From: Podocnemis expansa
Taxonomy: Eukaryota; Chordata; Testudines; Podocnemididae
DNA: 64,000 nucleotides
Direction of reading: 5' to 3'
Assembly: GCA_007922195.1 (NCBI GenBank)
Contig: ML681992.1
Location: forward strand, 1,716,613 to 1,780,612
How positions within the stretch are numbered: position 1 is the first letter of the stretch; the number at the start of each line of letters is the position of its first letter. The notes below the pieces were generated by a model, which worked only from the letters and a program-made list of their open reading frames with translations, searched no databases and had not been told where the DNA came from. This document shows positions 54,321-64,000 of the stretch, piece by piece. A program made the translations under genes and the position numbers.

Positions 54321-55030
54321 TACACTAAAATAAAAAAGAGAAATTTTCTTCTAGGTTCTCCTTGATGGTTGCAGAGCTGTACCTGTTACCATGAAGCAAA
54401 GTTTATTGAATCTTGGACCCTGTGACTTGGGAATATGTTAAAGTAACAGATGACAACCACAGAGGATGGGGAGGTAGGTGGGGGGAAAACAAAAACAAAA
54501 ACAAAAACAAAAGAATTCCAAAGAGTCCTTGTCAGTGGGCAGAAGCAGTAGCTATTATCTGCTTGCCAACTCAACTTTCCTTGACAATATTTTTTTCTTG
54601 TCCTGATTTATGTCAATATTAATACTCATTAATTGGATAAGCCTTCTATTTCCAGGCTGTTAGAGCCAGATTCCACTAAAATATCACGTATCAGCCAACA
54701 CTAGAATGCAAGCAAAACAGTAAGAAAATTAATTGGCTTCTGTTGCTTTATGCTCTTGTGATTTTCCCACCTACTTCTCCAAATGGGTCTTCAGAATATC
54801 TTTTAAGGTGTTTTTTTTTTTTAATTGACTCACAGCTCCATCCTTTGCTACCCTCTCCTTTTCTGTGTACTCCTTACTTGGGTGGTCATATCATCTCATG
54901 TGATTTCAATTATGATCTTTATGATGATGACTCATATATCTACTTCTGTAACTTAGACTTCTTTTTTTCCATCCCCTGCTTTCTGACATATTATCTTGAA
55001 TGTACTACTGTCAGCCAAAGGTGTACATGT
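54321..55030. other. No gene; (AAAAC)n run
   Basis: AT-rich sequence with an (AAAAC)n run at 54486-54512. No gene or recognised repeat. Confidence 0.5.
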
Positions 55031-55159
55031 GAAAACCAAGCTTCTTCTGACCTAGGAGGAAAAGGCCTTAAAAGCCAGAGGCTAAGTGAGCAGAGGGAGT
55101 ACGCAACCAGGGGACTGCGAACAGGGGAGTTTGTGAGAAGTCTATGGATTTGTGAAGCC

Positions 55160-56175
55160 ATTATGGTTAAGAAGAGTCGTATTGCTTCTGCTAGCACTAA
55201 TTCTCTCTCCTCCACCTGTGCCTGTAACCAGACAGACATTCTGACCATGGATGTCTCTAACCAGATCCTGGTGTGGATTTGCAAGGATTGCGGCCTGCAT
55301 TTGCCACTTATAGTAACCCAGGCTGGTGGGAATAATCCATTGTGAAAAACGCCTTCTGGTAGAATCTCTCAGGAAGCATGTGGGATACCTGCAGGAGGAG
55401 GTGGCTTGGCTGAGGGGCATCCATGCCCATAAGAAATTCCTCGAGAGCATTCATGAAGAGTCATTGAAGGCTGGGGAAGCTTCTCAACTGCAGAGGACTA
55501 CTGGTGTTACACAATCGGGGAAGAAAGAGATGGCTCTGTCACTGGCAGTGCTACACCCCTGTTCCCCCCCCCCCACTGTGGTAATGAAGAACCGTTATGA
55601 AGAACCCTGAAAATGAGGGATTTAATGGAAAAGAAGAAGCCATGCACCCCTGACGCTGGGAAAATCACAAGCCATTACACCAAGGAAGAAACATAGGGTA
55701 GTGGTGATTGGGGACTCTTTTCTGAGTGGGGTGGAGGCACTCATCCATCACCCTGACATAGCATTCCAGGAGGGATGCTGCCTGCTAGGGGCCTGTATCC
55801 AAGACATTATAGAGGGATTGTTGAGAATTATCCAGCCCTTTGACTACTACCCCATGCCACCCCATGCTCCATCTGGGAACTAATGATACTGTGAAATGTG
55901 ACTCTCAGCAGATCAAAAGTGACTACAGGTGTCTGGGAGTATGGGTGAAGGAGTTTGGTGTGCAGGTGGTGCTCTCTTCGATGCTTCCTCTCAAAGGTAG
56001 GGGCCTGGGCAGAGACAGATGCATCCTGGAGATGAATGCCTGGCTGCAAAGATGGTGCTGGCAAGAGGGCTTTGGCTTCCTCGACCATGGAATGCTATTC
56101 CAGGAAGAAGGACTGCTACCCAGAGATGGAGTCCACCTATCAAGGAAGGGGAAAAGTATATTTGGACATTGACTT
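55160..56175 (+). pseudogene. CR1 ORF1 remnant with esterase domain
   Basis: The N-terminal Cys-rich part (CACNQTDILTMDVSNQ and CKDCGLHLP, about 55220-55300) is followed by a Leu/Glu-rich coiled-coil segment (55345-55490, VESLRKHVGYLQEEVAWLRG). A GDSL-type esterase fold follows. VIGDSFLSGVEAL (55704-55742) holds the nucleophile serine, LGTND (about 55872-55886) is the oxyanion-side block, and LLPRDGVHLSRKGKSIFGH (56116-56172) holds the Asp-x-x-His pair. In CR1 this protein binds RNA and may act at membranes. Frameshifts at about 55346, 55610 and 55870 inactivate it. Confidence 0.85.
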
Positions 56176-56362
56176 GCTAACCTAGTGAGGAAGGCTTTAA
56201 ACTAGGTTTGAAAGAAGAAGGTGGCCAAAGCCCACAGGTAAGTCAAAATCAGGGAGACCTGGAGGCAGAGGCAGAACTTGGGGGAAACCTGGGCTATAAC
56301 AGCAAGGAGAAAAGAAATACTAGGCAGAACTTGGGGGAATATAAAATCAGTATCTTAAGTGT

Positions 56363-57110
56363 TTGTATACTACTGCGAGACATATAGGGAATAATCAGGA
56401 AGAACTCAAAATGCTAGTAGCTAAACAAAACTATGCAATAGTTGGTATCACAGAGACTTGGTGGGATAATACACACAACTGTAATATAAACATAGAAGAG
56501 TACAGATTGCCTAGGAAGGATAGGAAGAGAAAAAAGGGAGGTGGTGTTGGCTTGTATATTAAAAATGTGTATATTAGACTGAGGTGGAGATGGAAATAGG
56601 AAATAGACATGTTGAAAGTCTCTGGGCAAAAATCAAAGGAGTAAAAAAGAATGGTGATATCACGGTAGGGGTCTACTATAGTACAGGCCACCTAACCAAC
56701 AAGAGGAGGTGGATGAGGTCTTTTTCCAACAATTAACAAAATCATCCAAAGCACAAGACTTGGTGGTGATGGGGGGCTTCAACTATGTGGCCATCTGCTG
56801 GAGAAATAGCGCTACAAGGTACAGATTATCCAACAAGTTCTTGGAGTGTATTGTACACAATTTTTTTTATTTCAAAAGATGGAGAAAGCTACTAGGGAAG
56901 AGGGTGATTTTAACTTGATTTTGACAAACAGAGAGGAGCTGGCTGAGAATTTGAAAGTGGAAAATAACTTATATGAAAGTGACCATGAAATGGTAGAGTT
57001 CATGATTCTAAGGAATGGTAGGAGAGAGAACACCAAAATAAAGACAATGGATTTCAAGAGGGCAGACTTCAGTGCACTCAGGGGGTTGGTAGGTAGCATC
57101 CCATGAGAAG
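56363..57110 (+). pseudogene. CR1 endonuclease remnant (ORF2 start)
   Basis: AIVGITETWWD (56438-56470) contains the catalytic glutamate. GGGVGLYIKNV (56540-56572) is the next conserved block. The usual G-D-F-N motif reads VMGGFNY (56767-56787), with the aspartate changed to glycine. Later, LILTNREEL and SDHEMVEF (56979-57002) hold the D-H pair. Frameshifts near 56600 and 56850 break the frame. This domain nicks target DNA to prime reverse transcription. Confidence 0.87.
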
Positions 57111-57639
57111 CATGTATAAGAGGAAAAACAACTGAAGACAGTTGGCAGTTTTTCAAAGAAACAGTACTAAGGGCACAAGAACAACCTAATTCAATGCAAA
57201 GGAATGATAGGAAGTATGGAAAAAAATCACCCTGGCTTAACCAGGAGATTTTAATCATCTAAAAATGAAGAGAGTCCTACAAAAAGTGAAAACTTGAACA
57301 AATCACAAAGGATGATTATAAAAAAAAAAATACAGTTATGTAGGGGAGATATGAGAAAGGCCAAGGCACAAACTGAGATCAAACTAGCTGACAGCATAAC
57401 GGGTAACAAAAATCTTTTTAACATACATTAGAAACAAATGAAAGACTAAGGGCAGCATAGGTCCATTACTCATCAAAGAGGGAAAAACAATAACTGAAAT
57501 GTGGAAACGGCAGAGGAACTAATTGTTTTGTTTTGTTTTGTTTTGTTTCAGTCTTTACTAAGAAGGTTGGTGGTGAGTGGATGCCTGATGTAGGAGAGGG
57601 AAGTAAAAATCAGAAGGGGGATACAATCAGAAGCTGAAA

Positions 57640-59175
57640 TAGGGAAAAAACAAGTTAAGTTATGTAGGCAAGTTAGGGGTCTTCAGGTCACAAGGACCTG
57701 ATGCTATGCACCCTAGAATACTCAAGGAGCTGACTCAGGAGATATTTGAGTTCTTGGTTATTATATCTGAAAAGTCATGGAAGGCTGGAGAGGTCCCAGA
57801 GGACTGGTAAATATCAAACATAGTGTCCATTTATAAAAAGGAAAATAAGGACAACACAGGGCATTATAGACCAGTCAGCTTAACCTCTGTACCAGGAAAA
57901 TAATGGAGCAAATAATTAAGGCAGGGGTCAGCAACCTTTGCTGACCCCTGTGCTGGCCCCTCCTCTTTGATTGTAAGCCAGTGCCAGTGGCTCCTGCCAC
58001 AGAAATAAAAGCAGCAGGCACCTGAAAATTTGGTGGCAGCCATGGCTGGAAGTTGCGGGGGAGGGGAGGGTACTCTTTTCCTTGTATGCCACTGAAAGGA
58101 GCCACTCATAGAAAGAAGCTGACTGCAGTGGCCCTCTTGGAAATGCGCCTAGGGACAGGGGTCCCCAGGGATGCCATGGAAAGAAGCTGCCTAGATCAGC
58201 TCCTCTTGGGGGGTCCCCAGGCATGCTGAGGAAAGAAGCTACCCAGAGTGGCTCCTCGGCAGCTGTACACCATGGAGAGAAACCATCCTAGGCATCTTGT
58301 TTCCACACCATACCTGGAACTTGGGCATGGTGGGGACCCTCTGCACCCAGCTGCCTCTGAAAGAAGCAGCCTGGAGTGGCTTTCAGTGGCAGGAGCCACA
58401 ATTTCTGTGGCATTGCAGAGGCATCTGCCATCTGCCACTCTGAATGGGTTCTCATGCCACTGTCGGCACAGATGCCAGGGGTTGCCTACCCCTGAATTAA
58501 GGAATGCATTAGCAAGCAGCCAGAGGAGAATAAGGTGCTAAGTGATAGTCAGCATGGATTTGTGAAGAACTAATTATGTCAAACCAATCTGATAGCTTTC
58601 TGTGATGGGGTAACAAGCCTTGTGGATAGAGGGGAAGCAGTAGGTGTTGTGTAGCTAGACTTTAGCAAGGTTTTTGATACAGTCTAGCATCACCTTCTCA
58701 TTAACAAACTTGGAAAGTACAGCCTGGATGGAGCTGCTATAAGATGGGTGAAAAATTGGTTGGAGAACAGCCCCTAAAGAGTAAGTATCAATGGTTTGCA
58801 GTCATGCTGGAAGGGCATAATGAGTGGGGTACCATAGGGATTGGTTCTGGGTCCAGTTCTGTTCAATATTTTCACCGATTATTTAGATAATGACATAGAA
58901 AGTACACTTACAAAGTTTGCTGATGATACCAAGCTGGGACGGGTTATAAGTGCTTTGGAGGATAGGATTGATATTCAAAATGATTTGGAGAAACTAGTGA
59001 AATGGACTGGGGTAAACAGAATGAAATTCAATAAGACAAGTATAAAATACTCCATTAATGAAAGAACAATTCATTGTGCATATACAAAAATGGTCAATGA
59101 CTGCCTAGGAAGGAGAACTGTGGAAAGGGATCTGGGTGACATAGTGGACCACAAGCAAAATATAAGTCAATAGTG
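57640..59175 (+). pseudogene. CR1 reverse transcriptase remnant, split by a hAT element
   Basis: Upstream of the insertion the coding words for KxxGPDAMHPRILKEL-like sequence (57685-57735), GEVPEDW (57790-57810) and NYRPVSLTSVPGK (57862-57900) are visible. Downstream, the coding words for QHGFVKN (58550-58570), DFSKVFDTV (58660-58686) and GPVLFNIFTDYLDNDIEST (58850-58906) follow. Then comes FADDTKLG (58916-58939), which carries the catalytic aspartate pair. WTGVNRMKFN and RTVERDLGDIVDHKQN (59120-59167) follow. Stops and frameshifts are frequent. Confidence 0.87.
57922..58494. mobile_element. Non-autonomous hAT element in CR1, perfect 8-bp TSD
   Basis: The ends are CAGGGGTCAGCAACC and GGTTGCCTACCCCTG, inverted repeats differing at two sites. 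The target duplication AATTAAGG is perfect (57914-57921 and 58495-58502). Length is 573 bp. Directly inside the left end lies an inverted copy of the terminus (CAGGGGTCAGCAA-CCT-TTGCTGACCCCTG, 57922-57950), making a hairpin. The GC-rich interior has no transposase; open frames on both strands lack motifs. Removal restores CR1 reading AATAATTAAGGAATGCATTAG. Confidence 0.92.
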
Positions 59176-59187
59176 TAAAACTCTTGG

Positions 59188-59243
59188 AAAAAGAAAAGAA
59201 AAGAAAAGAAAAGAAAAGAAAAGAAAAGAAAAGAAAAGAAAAG
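59188..59243 (+). repeat. (AAAAG)n microsatellite inside CR1
   Basis: About eleven AAAAG units between the CR1 RT motif DHKQN and the C-terminal region. Confidence 0.9.
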
Positions 59244-59781
59244 GGGTTTGGGAAGTATTAACAGGAGTATTGAAAGTAAGACATGAGAAGTAATTCTTCC
59301 ACTCCACTGTGCCTAGATTAGGCCTCAATTGCAGTACTGTATCCAGTTCCATGTGCCTCATTTCAGAAAAGATGTAGGCAAATTGAAGAAAGTTCAAAGA
59401 AAAGCAACACAAATGTTTAGAGGTCTGGAACACTTGTGAGGGAAAATTGAAAGAGCTGTGTTTGTTTAGTTTAGAAAAGAGGAAACTGAGAGGGGACACG
59501 ACAGCAGTTTTCAAGTATCTAAGAAGTTGTCACAAGGAAGAGGGAGAAAAATTGCTCTCCTTAACTGTAGATAATAACACGAGAAGCAAAGGATTTAAAT
59601 TATAACAATCGACGTTTAGGATGGACATTAGTAAAAAATTCCTAACTGTCAGGGTAATTTACCACTGGAATGAGCTGCCTAGTCAGGTTGTAGAATCTCC
59701 ATCATTGGAAGTGTTTAAAAGCAGGTTAGAAAAACACCTGTTAGGGATAGTTTAAGAGGGTACTTGATCTGCCTTGAGTGC

Positions 59782-60104
59782 AGCCCCGCACCCCCCCCCA
59801 GCCCATGGACACCCCTCAGCACCCTGGCCAGGGTGCTGAGGGGGCAGCCCTTCCTCCCAGGGTGCTAAGCACCCTGGGAGCAAGGCAACATGTTGTTTTG
59901 GAACACTTTGTTCCGAAACAACATGTCCGAACAGGGCTGTTTCGAAAGCAAACGAAGTTTAAGTTGTTTCGGAAGGAGCACGGCCATTTCGAAACAAGCT
60001 GTTTGCTTGTTTCGAAATGGCCATGCGTTGTGTGGCCATGGCACTTCTTATTTCGAAACAACCTCTGTTGTTTTGAAATAAGAAGTGTGTGTGGCCATAC
60101 CCAA
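59782..60104. mobile_element. Harbinger-like MITE fragment, TTTCGAAA family
   Basis: The right end GTGTGTGGCCATACCC matches the shared terminus. The interior has seven or more TGTTTCGAAACAA-like words (59890-60085). The left part is GC-rich filler (CAGCACCCTGGCCAGGGTGCTGAG, itself palindromic at 59816-59839) without a recognisable left terminus. It abuts the truncated CR1. Confidence 0.6.
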
Positions 60105-60960
60105 GGTGACTTAACCCAGCTGAAGTTGACTTAAGTTACTCCAGGGCTATATTTAGAATTTATTAAGTCAACTTAATCATTTGCCTAAGTTGACTTAATA
60201 GCTCCTACCTTGGAAGCTGACTTAAACTTTTAAGTCAACTTTACAGGCCAGGAAAGGTTGGGCCCCATGTGGTTCCTGTGCCTGCCCTGCCCCAGGTCCA
60301 GATTGGGCTCCAGGGCCAGATCCAGTTTCATGGCCCAATCTGGCACCGGCTGAGCTGGCAAGTGGCTAGGAGCCCAATCCAGCTCCGAGCCCCGAGCTTC
60401 AGTCAGAGGATCCTGGGAGCTGGCTCCTGCAGTCTGCAGCAAGAAGCTCAGAGTCTGATCCTGCCCTGTGCATCCTGCTGCAAGCGCAAGCAACTGGCAG
60501 CCAGCTTCTGCTACCTGAGGCAAGGGGCTCGGAGCCTGATCCAGCTCTGAGTCCCTTGCCGCAAGGGGCAGGGGCTGAAACTGCATCCTGCCACCGGTAG
60601 CAAGCAGCATAGAACTGGATCCAGCCTCGAGCTGGTTGCCGCCAGCAGCTGGTAGCTCAGAAGGCTAGTCAATTTCATGGGCAACTTCTGAGATCAGGAG
60701 TAGCCTGTGAAATTGACCTCTCTGAGTCACTGAGCTGTCTCCCCGGTGGCAGAAGGGCTGCCTCTAGGGAGACAGCCCAGTGACCCAGCCTGCTGATCTC
60801 AGGAGTAGCCTGTGAATTTCACCAGGCTGCTGACCTGCCTGCTGGTGGTGGCAAGTGACTTGGAGCCAGATCAGGCTCTGCGCCACTTGCTGCAGGCTAC
60901 TGGGGCCAGTTCGAAGCCACTTGCCATCAGTTGTGGCAGGAGTTCAATGCATTCTCTGAT
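60105..60960. mobile_element. TTAAGTCAACTTAA-rich remnant plus GC-rich filler
   Basis: 60105-60245 carries several AAGTTGACTTAA words as in the MITE at 37804. 60246-60960 is GC-rich with repeated blocks CCAGATCCAG, GGAGCC(C/T)GATCCAGCTC and AGCAAG(C/A)AGC. A terminus was not found, so this is a partial element. Confidence 0.5.
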
Positions 60961-61430
60961 AGCTGATATTATGAAATGGTCAAAAATTTAGGGAGAAAAT
61001 ACATTTATATGAAACTCTATAGATTTTCAGACTGATTTCTAATAAATCTTATTGGTGTAATCCCTATTCAGTTCTATGTGTCATTTCCATATGGTCGGCA
61101 AACAGAGACATCTTTCTCCCTTCCAGTCCATTCACAATAGAACCTCAAAATGTCTTACTAACTCACAACTCAGACCTGGCATTCTCCTTCTTCAAATGAC
61201 TTCATTATTTGCCCTTATCTTTCTGTTCCAAATTCAAGCAATAGATTTTTATACCTGTTATGGAATGAGCCTAAGCGATTCAATGCAGGTCTGAAGGATG
61301 TAGCAAAAAAAAAAAAAAAAAAAAAAAGAAAAATGAAGATATATGTGTATCTTTGATTATCATATTTGTGTAGGCACCCTGTATTTTAGGAGCCTCTGAA
61401 ATCAAGTAGGAGGCTAACATTTAAGCAGTT
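60961..61430. other. No gene; poly(A) run
   Basis: AT-rich DNA ending in a 22-23-bp poly(A) at about 61305-61327, followed by GAAAAATGAAG. The poly(A) might mark an old retroposed sequence, but nothing upstream is recognisable as its source. Confidence 0.4.
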
Positions 61431-62170
61431 TCTATGTGCTGTAAGTTTCCCAGTGAGGGACTACAACTCCCATGATCCCTTGGAAGAGGGAGAGAGGGAG
61501 ACCCTGGCTGCCCTCCAGGAATCAGAGAACAAAGGGGTCTCTGGAGAGAGAGACATGCCTGAATCTGGAAGCTGCTCGCAGTGCTCCTGGGGCTCCTGAA
61601 GCTGCTCCTGGGGTTTCTGAGACTGCTAGAGGCTCACTCAAGCAGGGAGCTTCAGAGATTGGTGGCTTACTCAGCCCAAAAGCAGGGTCTGAGCCTCAAA
61701 CTAGCAGAGCTAGCGCTGCAGTGAGGGTGTGAGTGTCTGTCTCCCTCCGCCAATCTGGAGCACAGCTTGTAAAGCCAGGAGGTCTACTGCAAGACTGACT
61801 GGGCCTGAAAGGAGGCAGTGTGGCAGTCCCTTTGAACCAGGGCTAGGACAACAGACCATTGGTTGGGCTCACTACAGATCTGCAGCGTGGTTCTGAGCGG
61901 ATACACTGGACCATCAACGTGCTGCCTTGTCTCCTTCATTGAGCCTCCAAGCGTGCCCATGCAAGTGGTTGGGGTTCTGAATTCTGGGCAGTGTGCCCTC
62001 TGAGTTGGAAAAAGGGCTGTGAACATGCCAGTCAGATAAGTTTCCTGTAAACTGTATTCTGTGTCTGCACACTGATTTATTTACTGGCCTCTGTGTATTC
62101 AAATTAATAGCAACACTCAATTCCATCCTGTTATGATAAGTTTCTGTGTTAAGTAAAGGTTTGTTACATG
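61431..62170. other. Unclassified GC-moderate segment with a ZNF143-like motif
   Basis: The segment holds ACTACAACTCCCATGATCC at 61460-61478, close to the ZNF143/THAP11 motif (ACTACAATTCCCAGMATGC). The rest resembles an LTR or promoter-like repeat, but I cannot define TATA or paired termini. Frames of 70-86 codons lack motifs. Confidence 0.35.
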
Positions 62171-64000
62171 CAATTGAGCACTATGAATGTATTATACATA
62201 TAAGTAGTAAGTTTGGATTACAGCCATCCAACAGGTTATTCTTATCCACATGTTTCTGTCAAAAGTTTAGTCAAATTGACATGTTTCTATGAAATATTTA
62301 GATTCTGACAAAACTGCATTTTTCAGTGGAGAATGGCTATGTAAAAAAACCAAAAACAAACAAAAACAGCTTTGCTATGCAAAACAAAAGCATTAATAAA
62401 ATCAAGCACAGTATTTAAATATAAAGGCCTCACAAGAATGCCTCTGGAAAAAAAATGCCATTTTTAGCTTGAAGTTTACATAGCACTTACTGTGAAATGA
62501 ACTACTTTCATAAATTCTGCACTGATGCTATAGGAGAGGCCATGGCATCATAGCCAGAAGTTCTCCATCACTTTGGAAACATTGACATTGTTGAAATTAT
62601 TATCTTTAGTTAGCAATTGGTAACATTGTAGAAAAGTGTTGTAGAGCAAACTCATTTCATTTTTTTTAGGTTATCATTGTGCACATTGTCATCTATTTCA
62701 TAAAAAATCATTGTGAGTGAGGTATGTCTGCTATGTCTTGTGGAAAAAAGAAACAGATACACTTTCAGTGCTTCAGAATACATACAACAAAAAAAGACTG
62801 GTGAATTTCCCAATCACTCATGCTAATTATACTGTTACTATCTCAGACTCTTTTCAGAGTTCTTAGGAATGTGTAGGAGCTTAGCAAGGGCACACTTATT
62901 TGATTCTTTCTTATTAAGTTGTGCAACAAAGTGTGATGAGGAAACAAAAAAGTGAGAGAAAAAAAAAAGCCTAACAGATTGGCCTACCTCCTGAAGAAGT
63001 GGAAGAGAGAGGCTACATGAAAGAGCTAGCACTTTACTTTTATGGTAAATTGCATGCATTTAAAGCTTAAAATATTTCTCATGAGGCTATCACTCCTGCA
63101 AACCACTTCAAGCTGGTAGGTTTCATTATAGTAAGTTATATTCTGTGACATCATAAACCAAAAATAAATCCTGCCCTGTTAATTCATTGCTTTGAAGATG
63201 TAATAATTTGAAAATGCTTAGGAGAACAATCACTGGTCAAGAGTCAGATTTTTTTTTTATTTTATTTTTTAAATCAAGTTGCAGTACTTGACCCAAACAC
63301 TGGGTTGGAGGTTGACATCTGATTAAATGAGATTTCTGTTGGTGAACTTGAGGTTGATTTTTGCCTTGCCCAGACATAGTAATTTCCATTAATGGAAAGT
63401 GAGTGTAATTTGATTTGATAATACTTTACACTCACTTAGCACGTACTCTGCAAAGGTAAAAAGGAAACCATATTCAAGACAAACTAAAATCCATGACATT
63501 AATTATAAATCGACTGTCTATGAGCTCTGCAGCTCCAAAAGAAGGATCCATTCTGAGTATGCCATTTTATTTCTGAAAAGCAATGAGCAGAATTTTGACA
63601 ATCACTAGCACATCTTGTGTAAAACACAATCCTGATTGTTTTGTATATGATCTTGACTGTCTCATGCAAGGAGACCTGTGCAGACTACAGCCTTCTGACT
63701 AGCAAAGGAGAGGATGTGTCATACAAATAATTTCCATAGAACCAAATTTATTTTTTTTTTGCTAATTCACATTAATTAATAGTACTGCTCACTGAGAATG
63801 CAAATGACTATAATTTGCTCGTAAAATAATATGTTGTTTTGTATATAGACTGTGAGCCTCTGACTGTTTTGCTTTCCGTTATGCTTTACTTTTTCTTGCA
63901 ACAAACAAGACTTCATTCTATTAGAGTTCTATTTAATCCAAACCCCCTTTCCTTTTGCTCTTGGAATTAGTCACTTGAAAGCCTTGTGGAATTACATCTC
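62171..64000. other. No feature recognised
   Basis: AT-rich, apparently unique DNA to the end of the window. No gene, repeat or RNA is recognised. The 73-codon minus frame at 62838-63059 is likely chance. Confidence 0.45.

Larger units (their letters stand above)
55035..59781 (+). mobile_element. Near full-length CR1 LINE, decayed
   Basis: The 5' untranslated sequence contains AAAAGCCAGAGGCTAAGTGA and CCAGGGGACTGCGAACAGGG. It is followed by ORF1 (esterase type), an apurinic-like endonuclease, reverse transcriptase and the start of the 3' UTR, about 4.7 kb in CR1 order. A hAT element (57922-58494) splits the RT. A (TTTTG)n tract (57522-57549) and an (AAAAG)n tract (59188-59243) have expanded inside. 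The copy is cut at about 59781 against a MITE fragment, so the diagnostic short 3' repeat is absent. All frames are broken. Confidence 0.9.

Noticed and set aside
54743..55345. 200-codon frame crossing into the CR1 5' region
   Set aside because: Only the C-terminal part (from about 55160) is CR1 ORF1. The upstream part is chance readthrough in AT-rich DNA.

Overview
This is non-coding nuclear DNA of a reptile-grade vertebrate, most likely a turtle (a crocodilian is the main alternative). The evidence is the repeat content: chicken-repeat-1 (CR1) LINEs, a Penelope-like element (PLE) whose 3' tail recurs many times, tRNA-derived SINEs, Harbinger-like DNA transposons, a Ty3/Gypsy LTR retrotransposon and numerous microsatellites. 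I find no convincing host protein-coding exon, rRNA or functional tRNA gene. Every open frame I could interpret is a decayed transposon gene or a by-product of GC-rich tandem repeats. The window is probably intergenic or the inside of a large intron. There is one 10-N assembly gap, inside a (TG)n tract at 53.6 kb.

Layout. 0-5.8 kb: two inverted-repeat pairs, a Harbinger-like MITE, a PLE tail, a probable LTR fragment, a second MITE and a SINE. 5.8-10.4 kb: a complete but decayed Gypsy element with 132-bp LTRs. 10.6-11.3 kb: a chain of long palindromes. 13-24.6 kb: SINE and CR1 fragments, GC-rich filler, an inverted pair of PLE tails, a MITE, a putative solo LTR. 24.6-31.8 kb: mostly unique AT-rich DNA with one MITE and one old 177-bp hairpin. 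31.8-36 kb: CR1, SINE, PLE, a probable LTR, then a Harbinger-type element with a Myb/SANT gene. 36.3-41 kb: one long antisense PLE split by a MITE, an LTR and a 1.5-kb GC-rich element. 42-44.6 kb: a HARBI1-like transposase remnant and CR1 copies. 45.4-46 kb: a PLE fragment with an open GIY-YIG endonuclease frame. 48-50.5 kb: a MITE and PLE tails. 52.2-53.7 kb: a MITE nested in a MITE. 55-59.8 kb: a nearly full-length decayed CR1 holding a hAT insertion with a perfect 8-bp target duplication. 59.8-61 kb: MITE remnants and GC-rich filler. 62.2-64 kb: unique DNA.

The most interesting pattern is a superfamily of miniature elements that share a terminus close to GGCTATGTCYACAC and recur at targets of the form CNNNG. 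Each family carries its own repeated self-complementary word (TTTCGAAA, TTAGTTCGAACTAA, TTAAGTCGACTTAA or AATTCRAATT). The same terminus bounds the Myb/SANT gene and begins the HARBI1-like nuclease copy. I infer that these are one Harbinger-driven system whose two protein partners survive here only as fossils.
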